From Lusitaniella coriacea LEGE 07157 (GTDB lineage: Bacteria > Cyanobacteriota > Cyanobacteriia > Cyanobacteriales > Spirulinaceae): a DNA stretch of 64,000 nt. Both the position numbers and the translations under genes were made by a program. The notes beneath the pieces were generated by a model. The model was not told where the DNA came from and searched no databases. It worked only from the letters and a program-made list of their open reading frames with translations. Position 1 is the stretch's first letter, and every line of letters starts with the position of its first letter. The stretch covers positions 124,001-188,000 of the forward strand of contig NZ_JADEWZ010000006.1 in assembly GCF_015207425.1 (NCBI RefSeq). Reading direction: 5' to 3'. This document shows positions 11,215 to 20,034 of this stretch, one piece after another.

Positions 11215-12669
11215 ATGTTCTTTTCTCCTACTGCTATTCGGCGCTATACGCCACCAACCTGTACGCTGAAAATCGTTGGGAAAACATCGCCTCTTTCCCG
11301 GTGGAGTTCCCAGGTGTTGTTTAAGGACGTTCGCTTCGAGTTGGATTTTGACGATCCCAGGCAAGTTGAGGAAGATCGAGTTAGCATCGCTGGGAACCGC
11401 GAGCAACTTGAAAGTCTGTCCGAGGTCGTTGAGACTTACGTTCAAGATTTTTTGCTATACTCCTCTCCTTCGCGTCTTTCGTCTTTGTCTTCTTTTTTAG
11501 GAAGCGCGCTCCCTGTCGAATCTTCCCCACAATCGGCAGTTGCACTCTCCCCCCAAGAAGAAGCCCTAGAGGAGGAACAAAAACCCAAACTCCTCTCTCC
11601 CAATCCCTCCCTCAAACCCCAAGGATTGCTCGCGCACCAATTATCTTTTGGCAACTTGGCAACGCCGGATTCCGGCACGTCGATTCAACTCAGCACGATT
11701 CAACTGTTCGATCTGGCGACTGCCCTCGAAGAATACAGTACCGAAATGGCGGTTTTGCCTGCCACCGGCAGTGCGTCTGCGCGCCGTCCCGTTCCCCAAT
11801 GGGCGAGTGCGGCGGCGGCGGTATTGCTTGCTGTGGGCGTAACTGCCACTGTAATGAAGCTCAATCAGCAGCCTCAAACTGTCTCCTCAACTGCCGACGA
11901 AGAATTAATCGCCGCCGACGATCCCGCGATCGCGCCCCTGCCAACTCCCTCCACTGCCCTCGATACTCCAGTTCCCTCTCCCACCACCCCCGACGCAATT
12001 TCCTCGGCAAAACGCTTGCCTCCGCCGCCCCCAGTGGGTTCCCCGAATATTCCCGTCACGCCTCCCAATGCAAACCCCTCCCCCGTGATTATTAGACCGC
12101 AACAGCAGCGTGCAGCGCCCCAAACGCAACAAAAGCGGGCTTTACCCCCTCAACCCAAAGTCCCGGTAAATCGAGCGCCTGCCCCCGCATCCCGTCCCAG
12201 AACGGTTCCCCCGCGATCGAGCGCGCCCCCCGCGCCTCCTCCTACCCCTGCCCCAACGCCAAGACTGCCTAACCTCCCTTCACTGGGGGATTCTGGCGAT
12301 CGCGTGACGGCTAGCGCGCCGGAAAATGCGAGTCCCCCGCAATCTCCTGATTTTAGGGAACGGGAAAGCTTAGAAAGTCGCGGTACGGTTTCCCAAGTCG
12401 GGGAGGTCAAAAACTACTTCCAACAGCGCTGGAAGCCCCCAGAAAGCCTGTCTCAAACCCTGGAGTACGATCTGCTCCTCGATCGCGATGGTTCCATCGA
12501 GCGACTCATACCCATCGGAGAAGCGGCGGGAACCTTCCTCGATCGCACGCCCATGCCTTTACTAGGAGAACCTTTTGTTTCCAATGTAGAAGGGCGGGGA
12601 AAACCAAAAATTCGTTTAATGCTGCATCCGAATGGGAATGTTGAGACGCGGTTGCAGTCTCTCGATTAA
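11215..12669 (+). CDS. DUF4335 domain protein with proline-rich linker and C-terminal domain
   Basis: 484 residues from the ATG at 11215. The frame is open from 11023, but that stretch crosses a tandem repeat and lacks family resemblance. The N-terminal domain opens with AIRRYTPPTCTLKIVGKTSP and includes FELDFDDPRQVEEDRVSI, typical of DUF4335. A likely membrane helix (ASAAAVLLAVGVTATVMKL) comes about halfway. After it is a long Pro/Ala-rich stretch, probably spanning the periplasm, and then a folded C-terminal domain beginning VKNYFQQRWKPPESLSQTLE. The layout (cytoplasmic domain, one helix, Pro-rich arm, terminal domain) recalls TonB-like spanning proteins, but that is analogy only. Pairs with DUF3038 upstream. 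Confidence 0.8.
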   Translation: MFFSPTAIRRYTPPTCTLKIVGKTSPLSRWSSQVLFKDVRFELDFDDPRQVEEDRVSIAGNREQLESLSEVVETYVQDFLLYSSPSRLSSLSSFLGSALPVESSPQSAVALSPQEEALEEEQKPKLLSPNPSLKPQGLLAHQLSFGNLATPDSGTSIQLSTIQLFDLATALEEYSTEMAVLPATGSASARRPVPQWASAAAAVLLAVGVTATVMKLNQQPQTVSSTADEELIAADDPAIAPLPTPSTALDTPVPSPTTPDAISSAKRLPPPPPVGSPNIPVTPPNANPSPVIIRPQQQRAAPQTQQKRALPPQPKVPVNRAPAPASRPRTVPPRSSAPPAPPPTPAPTPRLPNLPSLGDSGDRVTASAPENASPPQSPDFRERESLESRGTVSQVGEVKNYFQQRWKPPESLSQTLEYDLLLDRDGSIERLIPIGEAAGTFLDRTPMPLLGEPFVSNVEGRGKPKIRLMLHPNGNVETRLQSLD

Positions 12670-13042
12670 GATCGTGCGATCTGTCGATCGTTGAAAATTA
12701 TCCCTGAATAGCGTTTTTCTCTCAAACAGGTGCGAAGTCTTGTTTTTTCGGCAGTTCGCTATCATAAAGTACGCGATCGACTTTCCTGGCAACAAGGCTA
12801 TCCTTATAGAAGGCTGAAGGCTTACCCTGCTTTCTCTAACCCTGGGGTGATTGAGGTCATCGCTAGTGGGCGTTATTCTATTCTAAATTGTGAATAGCAA
12901 ATCCCTTGTGCGGGAACATTCCCAGAATGTTAGAAGAGAGAAAGATTGAAATTTGAAGTGCCGCACATTGCAGTATTTCACAACATCCTTCTTCTTTAAA
13001 ACCCCATTTTTGTAAACCTTTATTTAACAAATTTCTAGGATT
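12670..13042. other. Gene-free spacer
   Basis: About 370 bp without a supported gene. It contains GAAGGCTGAAGGCTTA (12811-12826), which recurs near 50061 as GAAGGCTGAAGGCTTA, a dispersed short repeat. A minus-strand frame here overlaps the DUF1830 gene and shows no family resemblance. Confidence 0.4.
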
Positions 13043-13306
13043 ATGGCAACCGTTTTTTTTCCAAAACTCTCTGAAAACAATAATAAATACTTGTGCTGTT
13101 ACGTTAATCGGACTGGAAAAGTCGCGATCGCGCGCATCACAAATATTCCCAACTGGTATTGCGAACGAGTTGTCTTCCCCCAAGAGCAATTTTTGTTTGA
13201 AGCCCCCCCTAACGCAGAATTAGAAATTCACGGTTACACAAACATTGGTTTGTCTCAAGAAGTTATTCCCTGTGCGGAGTTAAGGGTTAGCAATAATTGC
13301 GAATAA
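13043..13306 (+). CDS. DUF1830 family protein
   Basis: 87 residues. The core CCYVNRTGKVAIARITNIPN and WYCERVVFPQEQFLFEAPPN match the small cyanobacterial DUF1830 family, function unknown. No membrane segment. It converges on ycf3, with a long hairpin between the two. Confidence 0.78.
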   Translation: MATVFFPKLSENNNKYLCCYVNRTGKVAIARITNIPNWYCERVVFPQEQFLFEAPPNAELEIHGYTNIGLSQEVIPCAELRVSNNCE

Positions 13307-13360
13307 ACTATTCCTAAATGCGGGATATAAAGTTTCCGCAAATCGAACAAGTAATGGCGA

Positions 13361-13454
13361 GCATTCAGCCTTCAGCTATCAGCTTTTTATGGGGTGGGAA
13401 GAGGCAAGGAACCCTTAGCATTCCTCGATCTCTATTGGGCTGATAGCTGAGTGC
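13361..13454. terminator. Long imperfect hairpin between convergent genes, possible bidirectional terminator
   Basis: AGCTATCAGC at 13374-13383 is the exact inverse of GCTGATAGCT at 13439-13448, and the flanks GCATTCAGC and GCTGAGTGC extend the pairing imperfectly. T-rich runs follow on each side. It sits between the DUF1830 and ycf3 stops, where a shared terminator is expected. Confidence 0.5.
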
Positions 13455-13460
13455 TTGCTT

Positions 13461-13982
13461 TTAGAGAAACGCATCCAGTTCCGAACGTCCGGTAATTTTA
13501 AGCCAGTTTTGCGCCTCAATATAATTACCGGGAGCCAGACGAATAGCTTGTTTCCAGTATTCAGCCGCTTTATCGAACAATGCTTCTGCTTCGTCGTTAT
13601 TCCCTTCTTCTTTAGCGCGTTCCCCTTGATATTGGTAAATCACAGCAATATTATTCAAAGCTTGGGGCATCCGGGGATTCAGTTCGATCGATTCGTGATA
13701 CAACTCTAGCGCCCGTTCGTGTTCGCCATTACTGGCGTGGATTAGTCCCATATTGTAGAGAATGTAGCTGCGATCGTTGGGATCGTCTTCTAATGTTAGG
13801 GCTTCCTTGTAATTATCCATCGCCTCTGCGTATTCCCCATCCGCTTGAGCAGACATTCCATCGCGATAGTAGGCAAAGGCTTCTTTGGCTTTTTTGTTGG
13901 TGGGCAGAACTTTAAGAATAATGTCTGCCATGACGGTAAAGCTTTTATCAATAAAATTATCGTTGCGCTGGGTTCTGGGCAT
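13461..13982 (-). CDS. ycf3: Photosystem I assembly protein Ycf3
   Basis: 173 residues, start [20 protein letters not shown], characteristic of Ycf3 in cyanobacteria and plastids. Three TPR units follow: [40 protein letters not shown] and [20 protein letters not shown]. Ycf3 is a chaperone for PsaA/PsaB assembly at the thylakoid membrane. Complete; single gene. Confidence 0.97.
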   Translation of the reverse strand: MPRTQRNDNFIDKSFTVMADIILKVLPTNKKAKEAFAYYRDGMSAQADGEYAEAMDNYKEALTLEDDPNDRSYILYNMGLIHASNGEHERALELYHESIELNPRMPQALNNIAVIYQYQGERAKEEGNNDEAEALFDKAAEYWKQAIRLAPGNYIEAQNWLKITGRSELDAFL

Positions 13983-14080
13983 AACGTTTTTTATGGTTGG
14001 TTGGGTTAACTCAATTATCCTAGCTTGTCATCAGCGACCGACGAGCGAGATCGCTAGAAAAAGAAAAGAAGAAACACCAT

Positions 14081-14324
14081 GATATAAAATCCGATTGAAT
14101 GCCCTCAGCAAGGACTGACACGGTGATGCGGAGAGCGGTCGGAACGCCTCTGAGGTTTCTACGGCGGTCACAAGCATTTGAGGAAAACTGAGGGGCTGTG
14201 TTTCGAGGTTTCCTCGAAACCCTGTACGCCCCGTCAAATGTCGCCACCTCCTCAGAGGACGCAAGCCGACCGAGGAGACGCGGAGAAAGAATTGACCCAC
14301 AATTTGGGACTTGACAGACCACTA
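14081..14324. mobile_element. Degenerate ~244-bp repetitive element (the only copy showing both ends)
   Basis: The left end (14081-14122) matches the reverse complement of 45046-45087 at 39 of 42 positions and resembles 34048-34074. The right end (about 14281-14324, CTAGTGGTCTGTCA read inward from the right) matches 21635-21681 and 55825-55850. Inside is a perfect hairpin with 9-bp arms GTTTCGAGG/CCTCGAAAC (14200-14220), echoed near 19212-19238. No transposase frame. A non-autonomous element or decayed insertion is inferred. Confidence 0.65.
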
Positions 14325-14418
14325 GCCTAAGCTCTCCTCTATCGAGAAGATTGAGGTTGGCTAACTAGGGGGTAGAATGATCCCTTAGCAATGTTTTCTA
14401 TAAGAATGCGATTTTTCA

Positions 14419-15192
14419 ATGGAAGTTATACCTGCAATTGATTTGCTTGACGGGCAGTGCGTGCGGCTGTATCAGGGAGATTATCAGCGTTCGGAGGTGT
14501 TTGGCGAAAATCCGGTGGAAATGGCTCGACGCTGGGAGGGTGAGGGAGCAACTCGCTTGCATTTGGTGGATTTAGATGGGGCGAAACAAGGAAAACCCGC
14601 CAACCATAGCGCGATCGCGTCCATTGTAAAAGCGGTTTCAATTCCAGTGCAAGTGGGGGGCGGGTTGCGCGATCGCGCGGGCATTGCTCAACTTCTCAAT
14701 CTCGGCGTTCAACGGGCGATTGTGGGAACAATTGCAGTGGAAAATCCCGAACTGGTAGAAGAGTTGTGTCAAGAATTTCCCGATCAAATTGTGGTGGGAA
14801 TCGACGCGCGCAACGGACAAGTCGCAACGCGAGGATGGTTGGAAACCTCTCAAGTTTCTGCGATAGAACTCGCAAAAAAAATGGAAGATATTGGTGCAGC
14901 CGCGATTATTTACACCGATATTCATCGGGACGGAACCCTTGCAGGGCCTAACCTCGAAGCCTTGCGAGAATTGAGCCGCGCGATCGCGCTTCCCATTATC
15001 GCTTCTGGGGGAGTCAGTTCTCTCACGGATTTGCTCAGTTTGCTCGCTCTAGAATCTCAGGGCGTTTGCGGCGCGATCGTCGGGCGCGCCCTCTATACGG
15101 GAGATATTGACCTCGCCGAAGCGGTTCGAGCGGTCGGACAGGGACGCTGGCAAGATGTTCCCCCAGATTCTGGCTTTTCTACCTTTGCATAG
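14419..15192 (+). CDS. hisA: Histidine biosynthesis ProFAR isomerase
   Basis: 257 residues, a (beta/alpha)8 barrel converting ProFAR to PRFAR in histidine synthesis. Catalytic Asp near residue 8 in [19 protein letters not shown]; the second half has the catalytic [13 protein letters not shown] and the phosphate loops VGGGLRDR and [10 protein letters not shown]. The next gene, sixA, starts 14 bp after its stop, so the two are probably co-transcribed. Confidence 0.97.
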   Translation: MEVIPAIDLLDGQCVRLYQGDYQRSEVFGENPVEMARRWEGEGATRLHLVDLDGAKQGKPANHSAIASIVKAVSIPVQVGGGLRDRAGIAQLLNLGVQRAIVGTIAVENPELVEELCQEFPDQIVVGIDARNGQVATRGWLETSQVSAIELAKKMEDIGAAAIIYTDIHRDGTLAGPNLEALRELSRAIALPIIASGGVSSLTDLLSLLALESQGVCGAIVGRALYTGDIDLAEAVRAVGQGRWQDVPPDSGFSTFA

Positions 15193-15206
15193 GAATTTCC
15201 GACAGA

Positions 15207-15689
15207 ATGGAACTCTATCTGATTCGCCACGGAATTGCCGCCGAACGCGGAACTTACGAAAACGATGACGAGCGCCCGTTGATTGAAGTGGGTCGCAAAA
15301 AAACCCATAAAGTTGCCCGACGATTCTCTAAAATTGGCGTGCGCTTCGATGTGATTTTAACCAGTCCCTTCCTCAGAGCGCGACAAACCGCACAAATTCT
15401 GAAAGACGCGGGTTTAAGTACAACGATTGAAGAATGCGCTTCCCTTGCTCCTGACGGCGACTTACAAACTTGGGTTCAAGGGTTTCCCTGGGATAATCCC
15501 CCGCGATTGGCTTTGGTCGGTCATCAACCGGATTTAGGAAATTGGGCAGAATTGCTGGTTTGGGGAGTTGCACGAGAAAAATTAATCCTCAAAAAAGCGG
15601 GCGCGATCGGCTTGAAACTTCCGGAAACATTCAATCCTGTGGGTCAAAGCGAATTATTTCTCTTGACTTCGCCCAAATGGTTGCTCTGA
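15207..15689 (+). CDS. sixA: Phosphohistidine phosphatase SixA
   Basis: 160 residues of the histidine phosphatase (phosphoglycerate mutase-like) fold. The RHG motif is YLIRHGIAAERG, with ILTSPFLRARQTAQIL and the second active-site His in LVGHQPDLGNW. In E. coli SixA dephosphorylates phosphohistidine signalling proteins; the substrate here is unknown. It starts 14 bp after hisA. Confidence 0.93.
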   Translation: MELYLIRHGIAAERGTYENDDERPLIEVGRKKTHKVARRFSKIGVRFDVILTSPFLRARQTAQILKDAGLSTTIEECASLAPDGDLQTWVQGFPWDNPPRLALVGHQPDLGNWAELLVWGVAREKLILKKAGAIGLKLPETFNPVGQSELFLLTSPKWLL

Positions 15690-15701
15690 TTTATATAGCA
15701 A

Positions 15702-15748
15702 AAGGCAGGAGGCAGATGGCAGACGGGAACTGATGACTGATAACTGTT
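15702..15748. repeat. Short tandem repeat cluster
   Basis: Degenerate copies of AGGCAGA/GGCAGAT followed by the words CTGATGACTGATAACTG, the same STRR-like vocabulary as near 11040, 11174, 17053 and 19247. The rest of the 280-bp spacer to 15970 shows nothing else. Confidence 0.7.
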
Positions 15749-15970
15749 GTCCTAACTGTTCTGGCGACTGCTATAACTTCCATCAGATCTCTATCACGTC
15801 CTAACACTATTTCTCTCACGCCGCCTCTCTGTCTTTCTCACGCGAATCCTACGGAAGGCTCACAAACTTAATCTTGAAAAATCACGCTTGGGCAGGACTT
15901 CCCTCAGTGTAGACACAGAGACAATCGCCGATGATTAGAAACATCATCAAAGCAAGAGAGAAAGGTTGTT

Positions 15971-16309
15971 ATGTACGTCGTCCTTCGCCCTCAAGGAAAT
16001 TTAGATGTTAAGAGAGCTACGCTGCTAAAACACGAGCTATTGCACCTAACAGAAACAACCGATGGGGAAGCAAAATCTTACTGGGTTATCGATTGCGCGC
16101 AAGTCCAAAGCATCGATCATTTTGGCTTATTTACGCTGGTTGAGTTGCGACAGTTGGCGCATCAGCGCAAATGCCACTTGCGTTTGTGCAATTTGAGCAA
16201 GCAACTTCGATTGGTTTTTGAGATTACCGAACTTGATGGTCGGTTGAGAATTTGGGACAAGAAAGTTAGCGATGCGTCCATGTCCCAATATCCAATGGTT
16301 TTGTGCTGA
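15971..16309 (+). CDS. STAS-domain protein, copy 1
   Basis: 112 residues, a single STAS (anti-sigma-factor antagonist) fold: VVLRPQGNLDVKRATLLKHE, then YWVIDCAQVQSIDHFGLFTL and CHLRLCNLSKQLRLVFEITE. In classic antagonists the loop is DSSGL, whose second Ser is phosphorylated; here it reads DHFGL, so that Ser is absent. A paralogue follows about 195 bp downstream. It may act as a non-phosphorylatable partner of an anti-sigma kinase, but no such kinase is nearby. Confidence 0.82.
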   Translation: MYVVLRPQGNLDVKRATLLKHELLHLTETTDGEAKSYWVIDCAQVQSIDHFGLFTLVELRQLAHQRKCHLRLCNLSKQLRLVFEITELDGRLRIWDKKVSDASMSQYPMVLC

Positions 16310-16504
16310 ATCCCTCTGTGGGGAAAGTGCCTCTATTCCATATTTTCTCGTTCTTTGGCAGCCTTTTGATAGAGGGTACGCGATCGCGATCGCCATTTTC
16401 ACTGAGATCGATCGCGGATTTCCCTGATTTTCCTCAACGATGCGCCAGAAAAACCCTTTATGCTTAATGTTTATCACAATAATTGTCAGCGAGAGAAAAA
16501 TCTC

Positions 16505-16843
16505 ATGAACATCATTCTGCGTCCTCAAAGAGATTTAGACCTTAAAGAGGCTTCCATTATCAAACAAGCACTGCTCAAATGTTTTGAAGCAGAAGCACTC
16601 CAAAAAAAATCCTATTGCATCATCGATCTCGCTCAAGTTGATTCTATCGATCATTTTGGTCTTTTTACACTGATAGAATTGCGCAAGTTCGCTCGCCGCA
16701 AGCAGTTTCACCTGCGCTTGTGCAATCTTAAAAAGCAAGTTCAGCTCCTTCTCGAACTCACCGAACTGGATCGACAATTCAAAACTTGGGACAAAAAAAT
16801 CGAGCAAGATCCCGTTCCCGGTTTCGAGATCGTCCTGTGTTGA
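16505..16843 (+). CDS. STAS-domain protein, copy 2
   Basis: 112 residues from MNIILRPQRDLDLKEASIIK at 16505; the frame opens at 16460, but the internal ATG aligns with copy 1. Nearly the same length as its neighbour and sharing QVDSIDHFGLFTLIELRK, so the two are a tandem duplication. The DHFGL loop again lacks the phosphorylatable Ser. Confidence 0.82.
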   Translation: MNIILRPQRDLDLKEASIIKQALLKCFEAEALQKKSYCIIDLAQVDSIDHFGLFTLIELRKFARRKQFHLRLCNLKKQVQLLLELTELDRQFKTWDKKIEQDPVPGFEIVLC

Positions 16844-17114
16844 TCGCAAGGGAAAAGGTGCAATCTACTGTCCTCTAGACCTTAAGGATTCTTAAAGCCA
16901 AAAGTGCGATCGCGCAAAACAGAATAGGATTATAATTAGCGAGCATTATTCCCGAAATCCCGATCGACTTACCGGGAATATAGCACTGCACATTTAACGT
17001 TAGGGCAGATCGCAAAGCAACAACCTAGAAATAGTAAGTGTTTCGCCGACACCTGATTGCTGAGTGCTGACTGCAATACAACTCAAAATCGCCGATCTTT
17101 TCTGTTTAGCATCA

Positions 17115-19034
17115 ATGGTTAATACTCCCGTCCGTCCCCAAAATCAAAAAATCTCAAAATTAGAAGGCATCAAAGAACGCAGCAACAACTTGCGCGAACC
17201 CCTCGCCACAGAACTGCTCGAAGAGACGACCCATTTCAGCGAAGCAGCGCTGCAAATCCTCAAGTTTCACGGGTCTTACCAGCAGGACAACCGGGACAAT
17301 CGAGTAAAAGGGCAAGAGAAAGACTACCAAATGATGTTGCGCACCCGCAATCCGGGCGGCTTCATTCCCCCAGAACTTTATCTCACCCTCGATCGGCTCT
17401 CAGACGAATACGGCAACCACACCCTGCGGGTCACAACTCGCCAGGGTTTCCAGGTTCACGGCATTCTCAAGAAAAATCTTAAAGCGACTGTTAGCGCGAT
17501 CGTGCGCAATATGGGTTCGACTCTCGGCGCGTGCGGCGACCTCAACCGCAACGTCATGGCTCCCCCCGCCCCCTACAAAAACCGCGCAGATTACCAGTAT
17601 GCCTGGGAATACGCCGATCGAATTGCCGACTTGCTCAGGCCCCAAACTGGCGCGTACTACGAAATTTGGCTCGATGGAGAAAAAGCCATTAGCGGCGAAG
17701 AAGCCCCAGAAGTGAAAGCGGCTCGCCAGCGCAACGGTACGGGAACCATTTTCCACGATGCGGAAGAACCGATCTACGGTCAGCACTATATGCCCCGTAA
17801 ATTTAAATGCTCCGTTACCGTCCCCGGCGATAATTCCATCGATCTCTACACCCAAGATGTCACCTTAGTGGTCATGACCGATGCTCAGGGCGAGTTAGAA
17901 GGATTCAACGTCCTGGTGGGGGGTGGTATGGGGCGAACCCATAACAAAGAAGAAACTTTTGCTCGCATCGCCGATGAACTGGGCTATGTGGAGAAAGGGG
18001 ATGTTTACGAATTGATGAAGGCTATTGTTGCCACCCAACGGGACTATGGCGATCGCGCGAACCGCCGCCACGCGCGGATGAAATATTTAATCCACGATTG
18101 GGGCATTGAGAAATTTCGAGCAAAAGTTGAAGATTACTTCGGGAAATCCCTCTCTCCCTACAAAAGCCTTCCCGCTTGGAAATACGAAGATTACTTGGGG
18201 TGGAACGAACAGGGCGATGGCAAATTATTCCTCGGTCTTTCGATTGAAAACGGTCGCGTTAAGGATGAAGGGGATTTTCGCCTGAAAACCGCCCTCAAAG
18301 CGATTGTCGAGCAGTTTCAGTTGCCCATGCGACTCACCGCCAATCACAACCTGATTTTCTACGATATTGACCCGAAATCCAAGGCGACTATTCAAGGGCT
18401 GCTCGATGAAAATGGAGTTGCTACCAATCCCGACGCGATCGCGCCCCTCACCCGCTACGCAATGGCTTGTCCCGCCCTTCCCACCTGTGGATTGGCGATT
18501 ACAGAGTCCGAACGGGTAATACCGGGAATTATCGATCGCATTCAAGCCCTGTTGGACAAACTCGGCATGGGAGATGAGAAATTTGTGATTCGCATGACCG
18601 GATGTCCTAACGGCTGCGCGCGCCCCTACATGGCGGAATTAGGCTTTGTGGGCAGTGCCGTGGAATCTTACCAGATTTGGCTGGGGGGTACGCCTCATCA
18701 AACAACATTAGCCCGTCCCTACGTTCAGCGTTTACCCATTGCCGATCTCGAAACTTTCCTCGAACCTCTCTTTGTTTATTTCGATCGCGAAAAGAAATCT
18801 GGAGAAAGTTTTGGCGAATTTTGCAATCGCGTGGGATTTGATGCCCTGCGAGAATTTTCGGGGAACTACCAAATCGGCAGTTATAAAGGGGCAAAACGCT
18901 CCGCCAAAGGACGTAAAATTCGCTATCGCATTGGGGTACGCGACGATCTATACGATCGTTTGAAAGATATGTCGCGCGATCGCGGAAAATCCATGACAGA
19001 CCTCGTTGCAGAAGCCTTAGAAGCTTATTTGTAA
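17115..19034 (+). CDS. sir: Ferredoxin-dependent sulfite reductase with C-terminal RHH-like tail
   Basis: 639 residues from [20 protein letters not shown]; the frame opens at 17064, but this ATG fits the family. It reduces sulfite to sulfide with six electrons from ferredoxin. The siroheme/[4Fe-4S] cysteines are in CPALPTCG and [14 protein letters not shown]; the repeated ferredoxin-type half-domains include [17 protein letters not shown]. The last ~40 residues ([16 protein letters not shown], then [16 protein letters not shown]) look like a ribbon-helix-helix DNA-binding unit. A TATAAT at 16931 may be part of the promoter. Confidence 0.96.
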   Translation: MVNTPVRPQNQKISKLEGIKERSNNLREPLATELLEETTHFSEAALQILKFHGSYQQDNRDNRVKGQEKDYQMMLRTRNPGGFIPPELYLTLDRLSDEYGNHTLRVTTRQGFQVHGILKKNLKATVSAIVRNMGSTLGACGDLNRNVMAPPAPYKNRADYQYAWEYADRIADLLRPQTGAYYEIWLDGEKAISGEEAPEVKAARQRNGTGTIFHDAEEPIYGQHYMPRKFKCSVTVPGDNSIDLYTQDVTLVVMTDAQGELEGFNVLVGGGMGRTHNKEETFARIADELGYVEKGDVYELMKAIVATQRDYGDRANRRHARMKYLIHDWGIEKFRAKVEDYFGKSLSPYKSLPAWKYEDYLGWNEQGDGKLFLGLSIENGRVKDEGDFRLKTALKAIVEQFQLPMRLTANHNLIFYDIDPKSKATIQGLLDENGVATNPDAIAPLTRYAMACPALPTCGLAITESERVIPGIIDRIQALLDKLGMGDEKFVIRMTGCPNGCARPYMAELGFVGSAVESYQIWLGGTPHQTTLARPYVQRLPIADLETFLEPLFVYFDREKKSGESFGEFCNRVGFDALREFSGNYQIGSYKGAKRSAKGRKIRYRIGVRDDLYDRLKDMSRDRGKSMTDLVAEALEAYL

Positions 19035-19272
19035 GGGATCTGGGGAACACAACTTGGGCGGGTTTGAGTAACAACGCGATCGCAAAATCCATTAAAAATC
19101 GAAAAACACCGCCCCGACTACAACCTTATGATGTTTTTCTTCTTCGGGCGCGATCGCGTTTCTCAGACTCATGAGGTACTGCTTTTTCCCTGTCTTGGTT
19201 CGCATTCCTAAGTCTGTTTCTTCCGAGGTTTCCTCAGAAGCTTGTAGCTGATTGCTGATTGCTATAAATAAA

Positions 19273-19692
19273 GTGACTCACTACCAAAAAGTCCTCCGAC
19301 TGAAAACCACTGGAAAAACCCTACACGCCATCTCTCCCAAGGTAGAGGAAATTGTTGCAGCATCAGGCGTACAATTAGGTCTGTGTACTGTATTCGTTCG
19401 TCATACTTCCGCTTCTCTAATCATCCAAGAAAACGCCGATCCTGACGTTCTGCGCGACTTATCCAGCTTTTTTGCTAAATTAGTCCCAGAAGACGGACGC
19501 AGCTACATCCACGATGCTGAAGGCCCTGACGATATGCCCGCTCATATTCGTTCCGCCTTAACCCAAACCTCATTGCCTATTCCCATCACTCGCGGAAGAT
19601 TAGCATTAGGAATTTGGCAAGGAATTTATCTGTGGGAACATCGACAGCGTTCTCATCAGCGAGAAGTCACGATTCATATTAGTGGAGAATAA
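19273..19692 (+). CDS. YjbQ/UPF0047 family protein
   Basis: 139 residues from the GTG at 19273 (reads (M)THYQKVLRLKT); a TTG at 19252 lies in the repeat word CTGATTGCTGATTGCT and is less likely. Family motifs: LCTVFVRHTSASLIIQENAD, HDAEGPDDMPAHIRSALTQT and LALGIWQGIYLWEHR, with the conserved His residues and Glu. YjbQ proteins have been linked to weak thiamine-phosphate synthase activity; the true role is uncertain. Confidence 0.9.
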   Translation: MTHYQKVLRLKTTGKTLHAISPKVEEIVAASGVQLGLCTVFVRHTSASLIIQENADPDVLRDLSSFFAKLVPEDGRSYIHDAEGPDDMPAHIRSALTQTSLPIPITRGRLALGIWQGIYLWEHRQRSHQREVTIHISGE

Positions 19693-20034
19693 TTTCCCGT
19701 AAAACTGATTTACGAAAAATTCCCGAACCTAAGTTCTGGGATAATACGCAATTCAACACCTAAGTATTTTCCGATTGTCGATTGCTGAAACTCAGTCTAT
19801 GCTAGAGATAGGAGTTGGTTAAGGAAATCCGCGATTACTAAAGATTCGGGCAATTGGCAAAAAAACAATGAAAAGCCGAACATCCCCTTTCGCTAAATCA
19901 GCTAACAGTTTGCACTTTCCTAATAACAACAATCCTTCTGGGTTCAACTAATGGGGTATTGAGCATCTATCGAATTTGTACTTGCCCAGAAGTCTTCACA
20001 TCGATCTACTCCATTAGAGGAGAAATACCGTAGC
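19693..20034. other. Gene-free spacer
   Basis: About 340 bp between yjbQ and the glycosylphosphotransferase gene. No ORF, RNA gene or clear repeat is seen. AGAGGAG at 20016-20022 is the ribosome-binding site of the next gene. Confidence 0.45.

Noticed and set aside
13455-13709. Plus-strand 84-codon frame opposite ycf3
   Set aside because: Shadow of the firmly identified ycf3 gene.
14020-14322. Minus-strand 100-codon frame before hisA
   Set aside because: It lies within the dispersed repeat and shares a peptide with the repeat copy at 45047; not an independent gene.
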